DNA of 64,000 bases from Paenibacillus sp. USDA918EY. Lineage in GTDB: Bacteria > Bacillota > Bacilli > Paenibacillales > Paenibacillaceae. Location: the NCBI RefSeq assembly GCF_009870825.1, contig NZ_WTWY01000004.1:310001-374000 (forward strand), in the 5' to 3' direction. Of this stretch, positions 50,692-60,510 are shown piece by piece. Below the pieces are notes generated by a model that worked only from the letters and a program-made list of their open reading frames with translations, had not been told where the DNA came from and did no database searches. A program made the position numbers and the translations under genes. Every line of letters begins with the position of its first letter. Within the stretch, counting starts at the first letter, position 1.

Positions 50692-51911
50692 CGTTCTCCC
50701 CCCCAAGCCACAAGGGCGGCTCTCAGCTCGGGATGGCCGTCTTCGGCGTAATCGGCCAGGCGAATGGAACGCTGCGCGGCTTCGATCGCCTGTACGAAAG
50801 CGCGACCGCCGGCTTCCGTTCCCATCGGATGCCCGTGAATGCCCCCGCCGGCGTTGACGACGACATCTTGGCCGAAATCACGCAAAATAAGCGGCACGAG
50901 TCCCGGATGGATGCCGGCCGAAGGCACAGGCATGCTCGTTTTGAGCGGCAGGGCTCCCGTAACGAGCTCGTCCCGGATAGCCATGTTTTCTTCGCGCGGC
51001 ATCGTGACCGATCCGTACGGTGAAGGGAACAGGACCAGATCCGCGCCCGCCAGGCGCATCAGCTGTCCGAGCAGCACCGATGCGGAAATGCCGTAATGCG
51101 GAGACGGGTAAAATGCGCCCGCCAAAGCCGGATGCGCGGCGATCGGCACCGTAATCTCCGGATCGGAGCTCAGCTCATGCAGCACGTCGTAGCCGTAGGA
51201 CAAGACATTGAACAGCAGGGCGTTTGCGCCGGCGTGGATCGCTTTAAGCGCCTGGGCTTTCAGGTTGGACGTATGCCCGGTCAAGTTGGCGGCGTACAGC
51301 AGCTTTTTGCCGGTTTCGCGGCCGGCTTCCTCCGCGGCCTTCAGGCAAACCTCCACGCGTTTTTCGATCGGGGTCAGCTCGTTTTCGAACAGGATTTCGT
51401 CATCTTTGATCAGGTCGACGCCGCCAAGGGCCTGCTTCACGAATTGCTCCCGCAGCTCGTCCATGTTGAGTCCGATGACCGATTTGAAAATGCTCATGAG
51501 CAGCGGCCGGTCATAGACGCCAAGCAGATCGCGGATGCCGGCGACGCCGAATTTCGGACCGGGGAAAGCGGAGAGATATTCGTCCGAAAATCCGAGACGG
51601 TTCAGCTTGATCCGCCCATCCATCGAAATTTTGCCGAAAACGGTGACGAGCAGCGCCGGGATGTCTTTGCTGAAATTGACGTCCGGATAAGCGATCGTCA
51701 CGTCGGCGTACCGCTCGCCGGGTTTCGCGCCTTCCGGCTCATGCACCTCGACGTTCAGCACCTGGCCGAGATGTTTTTGCATCGATTCGCGTTTGGCTTG
51801 CGGCAGCTCGGTCCAGCTGCCGACGGTCATGCCGACCGCGATCGATTCCGCTTTTTTGCGGAAATCGGCTTTATCGTCATATAAACGGTAGGTCGCTGTG
51901 CAATAACTCAT
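50688..51911 (-). CDS. mtnW: Diketo-MTP-1-P enolase, RuBisCO-like protein (MtnW)
   Basis: A 407-residue RuBisCO-like protein of the MtnW type. The lysine that is carbamylated lies in GGVDLIKDDE (K169), with the metal ligands in KDDE and further conserved segments PGPKFGVAGIRDLL and HPGLVPLILRDFG. It enolises 2,3-diketo-5-methylthiopentyl-1-phosphate in methionine salvage. The ATG at 51911 overlaps the proC stop as ATGA, with AAGGAGGG inside the proC end. The first two-thirds of a longer frame (to 52139) are antisense-like and excluded. This links salvage directly to proline synthesis in one transcript. Confidence 0.95.
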   Translation of the reverse strand: MSYCTATYRLYDDKADFRKKAESIAVGMTVGSWTELPQAKRESMQKHLGQVLNVEVHEPEGAKPGERYADVTIAYPDVNFSKDIPALLVTVFGKISMDGRIKLNRLGFSDEYLSAFPGPKFGVAGIRDLLGVYDRPLLMSIFKSVIGLNMDELREQFVKQALGGVDLIKDDEILFENELTPIEKRVEVCLKAAEEAGRETGKKLLYAANLTGHTSNLKAQALKAIHAGANALLFNVLSYGYDVLHELSSDPEITVPIAAHPALAGAFYPSPHYGISASVLLGQLMRLAGADLVLFPSPYGSVTMPREENMAIRDELVTGALPLKTSMPVPSAGIHPGLVPLILRDFGQDVVVNAGGGIHGHPMGTEAGGRAFVQAIEAAQRSIRLADYAEDGHPELRAALVAWGGER

Positions 51912-52768
51912 GAAATTCCCTCCTTCAGTGCTGCTCCCATCTCTTTGGAACGCTCCGCGCAGCGGGCGACCGCCGCGATCACCGTCTCGAAGAAATCCCC
52001 TTTGTCCAGGGTTTCCAGCGCGGCCTGCGTCGAGCCGTTCGGCGAGGTGACTTTGGCTCTCAGGGCGGCCGGTTCTTCGCCGGTCAGCTGCACCATGCGT
52101 GCGGCGCCGAGCACGGTCTGAACCGTCAGCTCGCGGCATTGCTGCGGCGTGAGTCCCCCGCGGATGCCTGCGGCCATCATCGCTTCCATCATATAGTAGA
52201 TGTAGGCCGGACCGCTGCCGGAAATGCCCGTAAGAATCTCAAGCTTTTCTTCTTCGACGACCGTGACGGTGCCGACGGCGCCGAACAAAGACGTCACGAT
52301 CTGCCGCTGTTTGCCGCTGATTTCCTTCGAATAGGAGATGCCCGTCGCGCCAAGGCCGATGGAGCTGGACGTATTCGGCATCGTGCGGGCCACCGGCTGC
52401 TTGCGGCCGAGAAGATCCTGCATGGTGCGGATCGTAAGTCCGGCGATGACCGAAACGATCAGCGTATCCTCGGAGAGCAGCGGGCCCAGGTTTTTGAGCG
52501 CCTCCGCCGCGTCCTTCGGTTTCATCGCAAGCACGATAATCGGCGAGTTCCGCAAAATGCCGGGGAGCGCCTCGGCATCGTTGCTGACGTTGACGCCGTA
52601 CTTTTGCCGCAGCTCATCCAGGCGCCGGGCGTTGCTGCGGTTCAGCATCGTAACGTTCGCCGCATGGACGACGGATTTGTGGATCAGCCCCTTGACGATG
52701 GCTTCGGCCATCGAACCGGCGCCGTAAAAGGTAATAGGTTCAGAGATCATCGCTTGTTGTTGACTCAT
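51908..52768 (-). CDS. proC: Pyrroline-5-carboxylate reductase (ProC)
   Basis: A 286-residue ProC, the last step of proline synthesis (P5C to proline, NADPH). The dinucleotide fold starts ITFYGAGSMAEAIVKGL; GISGSGPAYIYYMMEAM, then AARMV and the terminal VTSPNGSTQAALETL block are intact. GGGAGG lies eight bases before the ATG. Its last codons contain the ribosome site of mtnW, and their stop/start overlap implies translational coupling to mtnW. It follows proA by 54 bases. Confidence 0.95.
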   Translation of the reverse strand: MSQQQAMISEPITFYGAGSMAEAIVKGLIHKSVVHAANVTMLNRSNARRLDELRQKYGVNVSNDAEALPGILRNSPIIVLAMKPKDAAEALKNLGPLLSEDTLIVSVIAGLTIRTMQDLLGRKQPVARTMPNTSSSIGLGATGISYSKEISGKQRQIVTSLFGAVGTVTVVEEEKLEILTGISGSGPAYIYYMMEAMMAAGIRGGLTPQQCRELTVQTVLGAARMVQLTGEEPAALRAKVTSPNGSTQAALETLDKGDFFETVIAAVARCAERSKEMGAALKEGIS

Positions 52769-52822
52769 GTGATATCATCCTCCCTGCGGTGTATCGATTG
52801 GGCATCCGGATTCATCCGCGGA

Positions 52823-54070
52823 CTATCCGCGGATTTGCCCGCTGCCATGAATGACGTATTTCGTTGAAGTCAGCGCAGGAAGTCCCATCGGACCGCGTGC
52901 ATGCAGCTTCTGCGTGCTGATGCCGATTTCCGCGCCGAAGCCGAATTCGAAGCCGTCAGTGAAACGGGTCGACGCGTTATGGTATACCGCCGCGGCGTCG
53001 ACTTCCTGCAAAAACCGTTTGGCGTGGCCGGCGTTTTCCGTCACGATGCATTCGGAATGCTTGGTGCCGTAACGGGATATGTGATCGAGGGCTTCATCCA
53101 GCGTATCGACGATTTTCACGTTCAAAATATAGTCGTTATATTCGGTGGCATAATCTTGCTCCGTGACCGGCACGGCCCAAGGGACGAGCTCCCGCGTCCG
53201 CTCGCAGCCGCGGATTTCGACCTTTTCCTGCCGCAGCCGGTCCGCAAGGGATCCGAGATGACCCGCCGCGAAGCGGCTGTCCACGAGCAGCGTCTCCATG
53301 GAGTTGCACACGGAAGGACGCTGGACTTTGGCATTGACGGCGATCGCTTCGGCCATGGCGCCGTCCGCCGTTTCGTCGATATACGTATGGCAGATGCCTG
53401 CTCCCGTCTCGATGACGGGCACGGTGGCGTTTTCGACGACGTTGCGGATCAATGCCTGGCCGCCGCGCGGAATGATGACGTCAAGCAGCCCGTTCAGCTT
53501 GAGCATTTCGTCCACGGAAGAGCGGTCCGCGCTTTCGATCAGCTGGATCGCGTCCGCAGGCAGCGAGGATGCTTCCAACGCCTCGTGAAGCACCTCCACG
53601 ATTTTGCGGTTGGACGATAATGCCGACGAGCCCCCGCGCAGGACGACCGTATTGCCCGCCTTCAGGCATAGCCCGGCAGCGTCGACGGTTACGTTCGGGC
53701 GGGCTTCGTAGACGATGCCGATCACTCCGAGCGGAACGCGGATTTTGCTGATTTTCAGCCCGTTCGGCCGTTCAAAATCGTCCAGCACATCCCCGATCGG
53801 ATCGGGAAGCGAAATGATTTGCTCCAGGCCTTCGGCAATGGATTCGATCCGCTGCGGATTCAGCGCCAGCCGGTCGAGCAGGGAAGGGGAGATGCCTTGC
53901 GCTTTACCGCGCTCCAGATCCTCCTGATTGGCTGCGATCAAGTCCGCCTGATGTTTGCGCAGATGGTCCGCCATCAGCTGCAGCGCCTCGTTTTTTTGCT
54001 CCGTGGTCATCCGGTTCAAGGCCGTTGCGGCAGCGCGCGCTTTTTCAGCTTTTGATTTGACTTCGCTCAT
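52823..54070 (-). CDS. proA: Glutamate-5-semialdehyde dehydrogenase (ProA)
   Basis: A 415-residue gamma-glutamyl phosphate reductase, the NADPH-dependent second step of proline synthesis. Visible landmarks are VPLGVIGIVYEARPNVTVDAAGL and the catalytic cysteine of NAKVQRPSVCNSMETLLV. AAGGAGG lies eight bases before the ATG. It sits 88 bases after proB. Confidence 0.96.
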   Translation of the reverse strand: MSEVKSKAEKARAAATALNRMTTEQKNEALQLMADHLRKHQADLIAANQEDLERGKAQGISPSLLDRLALNPQRIESIAEGLEQIISLPDPIGDVLDDFERPNGLKISKIRVPLGVIGIVYEARPNVTVDAAGLCLKAGNTVVLRGGSSALSSNRKIVEVLHEALEASSLPADAIQLIESADRSSVDEMLKLNGLLDVIIPRGGQALIRNVVENATVPVIETGAGICHTYIDETADGAMAEAIAVNAKVQRPSVCNSMETLLVDSRFAAGHLGSLADRLRQEKVEIRGCERTRELVPWAVPVTEQDYATEYNDYILNVKIVDTLDEALDHISRYGTKHSECIVTENAGHAKRFLQEVDAAAVYHNASTRFTDGFEFGFGAEIGISTQKLHARGPMGLPALTSTKYVIHGSGQIRG

Positions 54071-54158
54071 GATTAGCTTCCTCCTTGTTTACAGGTGATA
54101 GTATGTCGTGATTCCTGGATTTCGCAGCAAAACTTTTTGAGGCGCCGAGCCCAGGGCG

Positions 54159-55265
54159 TTATTTTAACGTTATCCATTCGTCCCTATGGACCACTTCGAG
54201 ACGATGGACCATATCGAGCGTCTGAATGACTTCGGCGCTGCTCATGCCTTGAATTCTCCGCAGCTGCTCGTCGTCGTAATTGACGATGCCCCGGCCGAGC
54301 ACGGCGCCGTCAAGGCTCAGCACTTCAACGACGTCGCCTGCCTGAAAATGTCCTTCCACGACCTTGACGCCTACCGGCAGAAGGCTGTGCCCGCCGTTTA
54401 CGAGCGCCTGCTCCGCCCCGGGGTCGACCCGGAGCGTTCCATGCGGCGTGGACATGAAGCCAAGCCATTGCTTTTTCATCGGGAGGGAATGAAGCCGCGT
54501 ATCGAAATACGTTCCTTTTCCGCTGCCCGCAACCGCCTGACGCAAGTCGCCGCGGGAGTCCACTTTGCCGACGAAGACGGGCACGCCGCCGCGCGTGGCG
54601 ATTTTGGCCGCGTCCACTTTGGAGCGCATCCCGCCCGTTCCGACGGAAGAGCCGGCTCCCCCGGCGATCGCGTAAATTTCGTCGGTAATTTCCTCGATAT
54701 GGTCGAACCTTACCGCATTCGGATGTTTGCGCGGATCGCCGGTATATAAGCCGTCCATATCGGTAAGGATCACCAGGTTTTGCGCCTTCACCAGATTGGC
54801 GACGAGGGCCGATAACGTGTCGTTATCGCCGAATTTCAGCTCATCCACCGAAACGGTGTCGTTTTCGTTGATAATGGGGATCGAGCCCTGCTTCAGCAGC
54901 TCCTCGATCGTCATGCCCGCATTGTTCATCCGTTTCCGGTTGCCGAAGTCGGTGCGGGTCAAAAGAATTTGGGCGGTCGTGATGCCGTGCGCGGCAAAAG
55001 CTTCCTGGTATGCCTGCATAAGCAGCGCCTGCCCGACGGCGGCCGCGGCTTGTTTTTCGTGCAGTAGTTTGGGGCGGAAGCTGTAGCCGATCGCCCGGAA
55101 TCCGGCAGCCACCGCTCCGGAGGTAACCAGCAAAACTTCGGCGCCTTCCTTTTTCAGGGTTGCGATTTCGCTTGCGAAAAACGCGACGGCATCCCGGCTG
55201 AGCCCCCCTTCGGAGGACGTCAGCGAGCTGCTTCCTATTTTGACGACGACGCGCGTCGACATCAT
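54159..55265 (-). CDS. proB: Glutamate 5-kinase with PUA domain (ProB)
   Basis: A 368-residue glutamate 5-kinase. The amino-acid kinase fold begins RVVVKIGSSSLT, with LLVTSGAVAAGFRAIG, IPIINENDTVSVDELKFGDN and LTDMDGLYTGDPR. A C-terminal PUA domain (about 280-360) carries feedback features. It is the first gene after a proline T-box, so both transcription and enzyme activity are expected to fall when proline is plentiful. Confidence 0.96.
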   Translation of the reverse strand: MMSTRVVVKIGSSSLTSSEGGLSRDAVAFFASEIATLKKEGAEVLLVTSGAVAAGFRAIGYSFRPKLLHEKQAAAAVGQALLMQAYQEAFAAHGITTAQILLTRTDFGNRKRMNNAGMTIEELLKQGSIPIINENDTVSVDELKFGDNDTLSALVANLVKAQNLVILTDMDGLYTGDPRKHPNAVRFDHIEEITDEIYAIAGGAGSSVGTGGMRSKVDAAKIATRGGVPVFVGKVDSRGDLRQAVAGSGKGTYFDTRLHSLPMKKQWLGFMSTPHGTLRVDPGAEQALVNGGHSLLPVGVKVVEGHFQAGDVVEVLSLDGAVLGRGIVNYDDEQLRRIQGMSSAEVIQTLDMVHRLEVVHRDEWITLK

Positions 55266-55380
55266 TCATCACTTCCATTTCAATAATTTCGCTTTAAACG
55301 GTACGCCATACACATGAGAAGTTACGTTCCGCGACAGGAGTGGCGTGCACGGAACGATAACGGGAGATGCTCCGGGAATG

Positions 55381-55625
55381 CAAAAAAAGACTTTCATCCT
55401 TAATCGTAAAGGACGAAAGTCTGATCTTCCGCGGTACCACCTTTATTGACGAATCGAATCGATCCGTCCGGCTTTATGCCCTGTAACAGAAGGCACTGTC
55501 CCGCAGGTCGTGCGGGCCGTTCAGGGGTAGGTTTCGGAGGGCACCCGGGTAAATTCTTTCAGCCGGCGGAATTTACTCTCTTTTTGCGCGGATGGTTCCT
55601 CTTACTGGTCCCGTCGTCACGTTTC
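55381..55625 (-). ncRNA. Proline T-box leader of proB-proA-proC-mtnW-mtnX-mtnB
   Basis: The minus strand carries the T-box itself, AAAGGTGGTACCGCGG, at about 55426-55443. Next is a terminator (AGACTTTCGTCC with GGATGAAAGTCT, then T7) at 55381-55422. The antiterminator can form by pairing of the T-box bulge with uncharged tRNA. Stem I lies upstream. Its specifier loop reads GAAACCTACC, giving the codon CCU (proline) at 55529-55531 followed by A, as in other proline T-boxes. Uncharged tRNA-Pro would therefore turn the operon on. Confidence 0.92.
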
Positions 55626-55655
55626 ATAGGTATTGGAAAACCCGTTATTTCACAT

Positions 55656-55684
55656 AGAATACCACGGAAATGCCGGGTTTGCAA
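55656..55684 (-). promoter_or_regulatory. Candidate promoter of the T-box operon
   Basis: On the minus strand TTGCAA (55679-55684), 17 bases, then TATTCT (55656-55661). It lies only ten bases past the mtnE stop, and there is no terminator between, so read-through from mtnE could also enter the leader. Confidence 0.5.
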
Positions 55685-55692
55685 AATAGATT

Positions 55693-56901
55693 TTAACCGA
55701 AAAGGCCCAGCTCGCCGATGCGCCGGGCCGCTTCCCGCAGCCTTTCCTCGGATGTCAGCAGGCCGACGCGCACGTAACCTTCGCCATGGTCGCCGAAGCC
55801 GATGCCCGGCGCTACCGCCACCTTGGCTTTTTGCAGCAAAAGATCGGCGAACGAAGCCGACGTTTGCCCTTTGGGCACCGGCAGCCAGCTGAAGAAGGAA
55901 CCGCCCGGTTTATCGGCTTCCCATCCGATTTCGGCCAACCCGCCGAAGAAGGCGTCCCTGCGGGATTCGTAACGCCCGACGAGCTCGCCGACGCAGGCTT
56001 GGGAAGCGGTCAACGCCTCGGCTGCCGCCGCTTGGATGCCCCCGAAGAGGCTGACATAGATATGGTCCTGAAGCAGGTTGATCATCGAGACGACCTCGCG
56101 GTTGCCGAGGGCAAAGCCGACGCGCCATCCGGCCATATTGTACGTTTTGGAAAGCGTATAGAACTCCACGCCGACTTCCTTGGCGCCCGGAGCCTGAAGG
56201 AAGCTGACCGGCCGCCGGCCGTCGAAGCCGATGGCGCCGTACGCGAAATCGCTGGCGACGACGATGCCGTTTTCCGCGGCGAATTTGACGGTGTCTTCAT
56301 AAAAAGACAACGGCGCCGTAGCGGACGTCGGATTGTTCGGATAGTTCAGGAACATCAGCTTGGCCCGCTTGCGGACGGATTCGGGGATGCCGGCGTAATC
56401 CGGCAGGAAGGCGTTGTCTTTGCGGAGCGGCATAAAGGACATTTCCGCTTTGGCAAGCGCGACGCCGGACCAATAGTCCGGGTAGCCCGGATCGGGAACG
56501 AGGCAAAGATCCCCGGGGTTAAGCAAAATTTGCGGGAGCTGCACGAGGCCGGTTTTGCCGCCGAACAAAATGGCGACCTCCGTTTCCGGATCCAAAACGA
56601 CGCCGTAATCCTCGAAGTAACGTTTCGCGATGGCCTCTTTTAAAAAGCCGTAGCCCGTAAACGGCGAATATTTATGGTAAAGCGGGTTTGCCGCCGCTTC
56701 CTGCAATGCCTTGACGATATGGGACGGGGTCGGCGTGTCCGGATTGCCCTGCCCGAGGTTAATGACGTCGTGGCCTGCGGAAATTTCCCGGTTCACTTTT
56801 TGCACGAGCGTCGCGAAAAACTGCGTCGGCAGCTGCGTCATCACGTCCGCGGGTTGGATAGGAAAAGCCGATGGGTAATGCGGATGGTCTGTCGATTTCA
56901 C
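55693..56901 (-). CDS. mtnE: PLP-dependent aminotransferase of methionine salvage (MtnE-like)
   Basis: A 402-residue class I/II aminotransferase. The PLP lysine lies in YTLSKTYNMAGWRVGF; NYPNNPTSATAPLSFYEDTV and ASDFAYGAIGFDG are the other cofactor contacts. The start IQPADVMTQLPTQFFATLVQ matches MtnE (YkrV), which transaminates 2-keto-4-methylthiobutyrate to methionine, commonly with glutamine. Its genomic partner is the divergent mtnU, an amidase for the glutamine product. GTG start at 56901 with GGAG 14 bases upstream. Confidence 0.9.
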   Translation of the reverse strand: MKSTDHPHYPSAFPIQPADVMTQLPTQFFATLVQKVNREISAGHDVINLGQGNPDTPTPSHIVKALQEAAANPLYHKYSPFTGYGFLKEAIAKRYFEDYGVVLDPETEVAILFGGKTGLVQLPQILLNPGDLCLVPDPGYPDYWSGVALAKAEMSFMPLRKDNAFLPDYAGIPESVRKRAKLMFLNYPNNPTSATAPLSFYEDTVKFAAENGIVVASDFAYGAIGFDGRRPVSFLQAPGAKEVGVEFYTLSKTYNMAGWRVGFALGNREVVSMINLLQDHIYVSLFGGIQAAAAEALTASQACVGELVGRYESRRDAFFGGLAEIGWEADKPGGSFFSWLPVPKGQTSASFADLLLQKAKVAVAPGIGFGDHGEGYVRVGLLTSEERLREAARRIGELGLFG

Positions 56902-57084
56902 GGTCTGATCACTCCGGTTTCCAGCATCAAATAGAATAGATTTAATCTATCATGATTTATCCGGGCTGTATAGGGGGAATAGCCTGCCCTTGATGATTTC
57001 TCCCGCTGCATATATGATGGAAGACAACGCGGGCGGGCTCGTTAACCCGCCTATCGCTCGAAGCAAACGGCAAGGAGGAGAAAC

Positions 57085-57900
57085 ATGGGACATACGGACA
57101 AAAAGCTGGCTGTCGCGCTGATCCAAGCCGATATCGAAATCGGCAGCCCAAAGGCCAATAAAACCCGTCTCTCGGAAATGATGGAACAGGCGGTTCAGGG
57201 GAATCCGAAGCCGGACCTGCTCGTTTTGCCGGAGATGTGGAATACCGGATACGCGCTGGAGCAAATCCATGAGATTGCCGACCCGGAAGGGGAGGATACC
57301 CGGAGATTCCTGTCGTCTTTTGCGCGGATGCACGGCGTCATGATCGTGGGCGGCTCGGCAGCCGTAAAGAAAAAAGGGCGCATTTTCAACACGATGTACG
57401 CGTTTGACCGGTCCGGCCGGCAGATCGGAGAATATTCGAAGCTGCACCTGTTCCGCTTGATGGATGAGGAGAAGCATCTGACCGCAGGCGATGAGCCGGT
57501 GAAGCTGGACCTTGAAGGCTTTGCCGCAGGCGCCTCGATCTGCTACGACATCCGTTTCCCGGAGCTGGCCCGCAGCCTGGCGCTCGGCGGCGCCAAAATG
57601 CTGATCGTGCCGGCGGAATGGCCGCATCCGCGCCTTCACCATTGGCGGACGCTTTTGACGGCAAGGGCGATCGAAAACCAAATGTACGTCATTGCCTGCA
57701 ACCGGGTCGGCAGCAGCCGGGGCACCGACTTTTTCGGCCACTCCCTGATCATCGATCCGTGGGGAGAAATCGTCGCGGAAGGCGGCGAAACGGAGGAGAT
57801 CGTGACGGGCGTAATATCGCCGGAGCTGGTGGATGAAGTCAGGGGACGGATTCCGGTATTCGCGGATCGGCGGCCGGAGGTATATTCGGACAAAAAATAA
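57085..57900 (+). CDS. mtnU: Omega-amidase-like carbon-nitrogen hydrolase (MtnU)
   Basis: A 271-residue nitrilase-superfamily amidase. The Glu-Lys-Cys triad is visible: LPEMWNTG, YSKLHLFR and GASICYDIRFPE. In methionine salvage this protein (YkrU/MtnU) hydrolyses 2-oxoglutaramate, the keto acid left when MtnE uses glutamine. It is divergent from mtnE across a 183-base spacer that shows no S-box riboswitch. AAGGAGGAG lies seven bases before the ATG. Confidence 0.9.
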   Translation: MGHTDKKLAVALIQADIEIGSPKANKTRLSEMMEQAVQGNPKPDLLVLPEMWNTGYALEQIHEIADPEGEDTRRFLSSFARMHGVMIVGGSAAVKKKGRIFNTMYAFDRSGRQIGEYSKLHLFRLMDEEKHLTAGDEPVKLDLEGFAAGASICYDIRFPELARSLALGGAKMLIVPAEWPHPRLHHWRTLLTARAIENQMYVIACNRVGSSRGTDFFGHSLIIDPWGEIVAEGGETEEIVTGVISPELVDEVRGRIPVFADRRPEVYSDKK

Positions 57901-57924
57901 GGGCCTGCCGTCACGCAAAAGCAA

Positions 57925-57960
57925 AACGAGCTGATGAATCGATTCATCGGCTCGTTTTTT
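57925..57960. terminator. Bidirectional terminator between mtnU and the LysR gene
   Basis: AACGAGC plus GATGAATC pair with GATTCATC plus GCTCGTT, followed by T6 on the plus strand and TTTTGCTTTT on the minus strand. Confidence 0.8.
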
Positions 57961-57963
57961 AAT

Positions 57964-58878
57964 TTATTTCACCCGTTCCCGCATCGTTTCCTTGAAAGTT
58001 TCGATAAATGCTTCCGCAGCCTTCGAAAGATAACGCCCGCGCCGGTAGGCGATCACGAGCGTACGGCTGGGGACGGGTTCCGCCAGCGGCAGGTAAACGG
58101 GGACGAATTCGCTTCTGGACGAGCGCGAAATGAACCTCGGCACCAGCGTAATTCCCATGCCGGTCGCGACCAGCGACTGGATCGTTTCCATGTTGCTGCT
58201 TTCGAAAACCACTTTCGGCTCGAATCCCGCCTCCTGGCACAGGTCCAAGGTGATTTTCCGGAAGCCCTGGCCTTTTTTCAACACGATAAAAGATTCCTCG
58301 CTCAGTTCCTCGATCCGGACGGGAACCGGCTTGCCGTTTTTCGCCCGTTCCGCGAGCGGATGGCCCTCGGGCACCGCAAGGTCGATGAGTTCCTCGCCGA
58401 TCACCTCATACGCAAGCGAAGGCTCCTGCAAAGGCAGCGCAAGCAGGCTCAAATCCGTTTTGCCGCCGGCCGTCAGCTTTTCGAGATTCATGGACGAATC
58501 TTCAAGCAGCGTAATTTCGATCTCCGGGTATTTTCGCTTAAAGGAAGGGAGGACATGAGGGAGCAAATGGGCCCCCGTAATCGGCATGCTTCCCGCCACG
58601 ACCTTGCCGCCGCGCAGCTGAGAAATGTCCGACATTTCCTGGCGCAGCAGCTCCACCGCGTCCATGATCTTTTGGGCTTGCTCCATAAACAACGAACCCG
58701 CATGCGTCAGCTCGACGGTGCTCGTATTCCGCTGAAAAAGGAGCACGCCGAGCTCCTTTTCCAGCTTGGAAAGCTGCTGGCTGAGGGAAGGCTGGGCGAT
58801 GTGCAGCTTTTCCGCCGCCCGCGAGAAGTTCCGTTCCGCCGCGATTTGCAGCGCATATTGAAGTTGTCTCAGTTCCAT
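57964..58878 (-). CDS. LysR-family regulator, divergent from leuCD
   Basis: A 304-residue LysR-type regulator. The HTH reads MELRQLQYALQIAAERNFSRAAEKLHIAQPSLSQQ (start of the winged helix), and the co-inducer domain includes SMPITGAHLLPHVLPSF and SMETIQSLVATGMG-like positions (MNMELRQ start). It is divergent from leuC with a 190-base spacer that holds AGATA-TTA-TATCT at 58956-58968. That position fits binding upstream of leuCD with an intermediate as co-inducer; no test is possible here. The ATG at 58878 is preferred to the GTG two codons earlier, neither having a strong site. Confidence 0.87.
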   Translation of the reverse strand: MELRQLQYALQIAAERNFSRAAEKLHIAQPSLSQQLSKLEKELGVLLFQRNTSTVELTHAGSLFMEQAQKIMDAVELLRQEMSDISQLRGGKVVAGSMPITGAHLLPHVLPSFKRKYPEIEITLLEDSSMNLEKLTAGGKTDLSLLALPLQEPSLAYEVIGEELIDLAVPEGHPLAERAKNGKPVPVRIEELSEESFIVLKKGQGFRKITLDLCQEAGFEPKVVFESSNMETIQSLVATGMGITLVPRFISRSSRSEFVPVYLPLAEPVPSRTLVIAYRRGRYLSKAAEAFIETFKETMRERVK

Positions 58879-59074
58879 GTTCACCGGTCCAATCGTCGTG
58901 AAAGTGATAAGGATGTCCCTAACGTCAGCTGATAGTTAATTCCTATTACGTTTATAGATATTATATCTTGGAACTATGAAGAAACCAATGCTATATTTAT
59001 TTCATTCAAAGACGCGCAGCTTTAGAGCGGCGGCGTTTAACCAAGGACGTAATAACCATGATGAGGTGAAAAAG

Positions 59075-60496
59075 ATGAGCAAAAGAACAATGTTTGAAAA
59101 AATCTGGGATAACCACGTGATTCATCAGGAAGAAGGCAAGCCAAGCATCCTCTACATCGATTTGCATCTCGTCCATGAAGTGACTTCCCCGCAGGCGTTC
59201 GAAGGACTTCGCCTCAGCGGCCGCAAGGTCCGCCGTCCGGAGCTGACCTTCGCCACCATGGACCACAACGTGCCGACGAAAGACCGTTTCAACATTAAAG
59301 ACCCGATCTCCAAACAGCAAATCGATACGCTGACCCAAAACTGCCGCGATTTCGGCGTGACGCTGTTCGACCTGGACACGATCGACCAAGGTGTCGTGCA
59401 CGTCATGGGGCCTGAACTCGGCCTGACGCATCCGGGCAAAACGATCGTTTGCGGCGACAGCCATACTTCTACGCACGGCGCATTCGGCGCATTGGCCTTC
59501 GGCATCGGCACCAGCGAAGTCGAGCACGTGCTCGCAACGCAATGTCTGCAGCAGGCTAAAGCGAAAACGATGGAAGTCCGCTTCGTCGGCAAACGCAAGC
59601 CGGGCATTACGGCGAAAGACATGATCCTTGGCGTGATCGCCAAATACGGCACCGATTTTGCGACGGGTTACGTCATCGAATACACGGGCGAAGCCATTCG
59701 GGAACTGACGATGGAAGAGCGCATGACGGTGTGCAACATGTCCATCGAAGGCGGTGCGCGCGCAGGCCTCATCGCGCCGGACGAAACGACGTTCGAATAC
59801 CTTCGCGGACGCCAGTATGTGCCTGAAGGCGAAAAATTCGAAAAACGCGTGGAAGAATGGAAGCAGCTCGTAACCGACGAAGGAGCGACATACGACACGG
59901 TTGTAGAGTTCGACATGGACTCCCTGATTCCGCAGGTGACTTGGGGCACCAGCCCGGGCATGGGTACCGATATCACGGCGAAAGTGCCTGTACCTGCCGA
60001 GCTGCCGACCGAAAACGAACGGAAAGCCGCCGAAAAGGCGATCGAATATATGGGCCTCGTGCCGGGCACGCCAATGACCGATATCGAAATCGACTATGTT
60101 TTCATCGGGTCCTGCACGAACGGGCGGATCGAAGACCTTCGCGCCGCGGCGCAGGTGGCCAAAGGCTACAAAGTTTCGGACCGGGTAACGGCGATCGTCG
60201 TGCCGGGATCGGGACGCGTGAAGCTGCAGGCGGAGAAGGAAGGGCTCGACAAAATTTTCGTGGAAGCCGGCTTCGAATGGCGCGATGCGGGATGCAGCAT
60301 GTGCCTTGCGATGAACCCGGACGTTCTGCAGCCGGGACAACGCTGCGCTTCGACCTCCAACCGCAACTTTGAAGGACGTCAAGGGCGCGGCGGACGGACG
60401 CATCTCGTATCCCCTGCCATGGCTGCCGCCGCGGCGATCAAAGGGCGGTTCACGGACGTTCGCGACTGGAAATTCAAAACCGAAGTGGTTAGCTAA
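59075..60496 (+). CDS. leuC: 3-isopropylmalate dehydratase large subunit (LeuC)
   Basis: A 473-residue aconitase-family protein. The 4Fe-4S cysteines are visible in IGSCTNGR and in [24 protein letters not shown] and [21 protein letters not shown] are diagnostic for LeuC. With LeuD it isomerises 2-isopropylmalate to 3-isopropylmalate in leucine synthesis. The start at 59075 follows GAGGTG by seven bases; the frame opens at 58976 with 33 extra codons and no ribosome site. leuA and leuB are not in the window. Confidence 0.95.
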   Translation: MSKRTMFEKIWDNHVIHQEEGKPSILYIDLHLVHEVTSPQAFEGLRLSGRKVRRPELTFATMDHNVPTKDRFNIKDPISKQQIDTLTQNCRDFGVTLFDLDTIDQGVVHVMGPELGLTHPGKTIVCGDSHTSTHGAFGALAFGIGTSEVEHVLATQCLQQAKAKTMEVRFVGKRKPGITAKDMILGVIAKYGTDFATGYVIEYTGEAIRELTMEERMTVCNMSIEGGARAGLIAPDETTFEYLRGRQYVPEGEKFEKRVEEWKQLVTDEGATYDTVVEFDMDSLIPQVTWGTSPGMGTDITAKVPVPAELPTENERKAAEKAIEYMGLVPGTPMTDIEIDYVFIGSCTNGRIEDLRAAAQVAKGYKVSDRVTAIVVPGSGRVKLQAEKEGLDKIFVEAGFEWRDAGCSMCLAMNPDVLQPGQRCASTSNRNFEGRQGRGGRTHLVSPAMAAAAAIKGRFTDVRDWKFKTEVVS

Positions 60497-60510
60497 GGAG
60501 GAGAACGAAC

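Noticed and set aside
56902-57084. Possible S-box (SAM riboswitch) between mtnE and mtnU
   Set aside because: Only a GGCGGG/CCCGCC hairpin is present; the S-box core sequences are missing.
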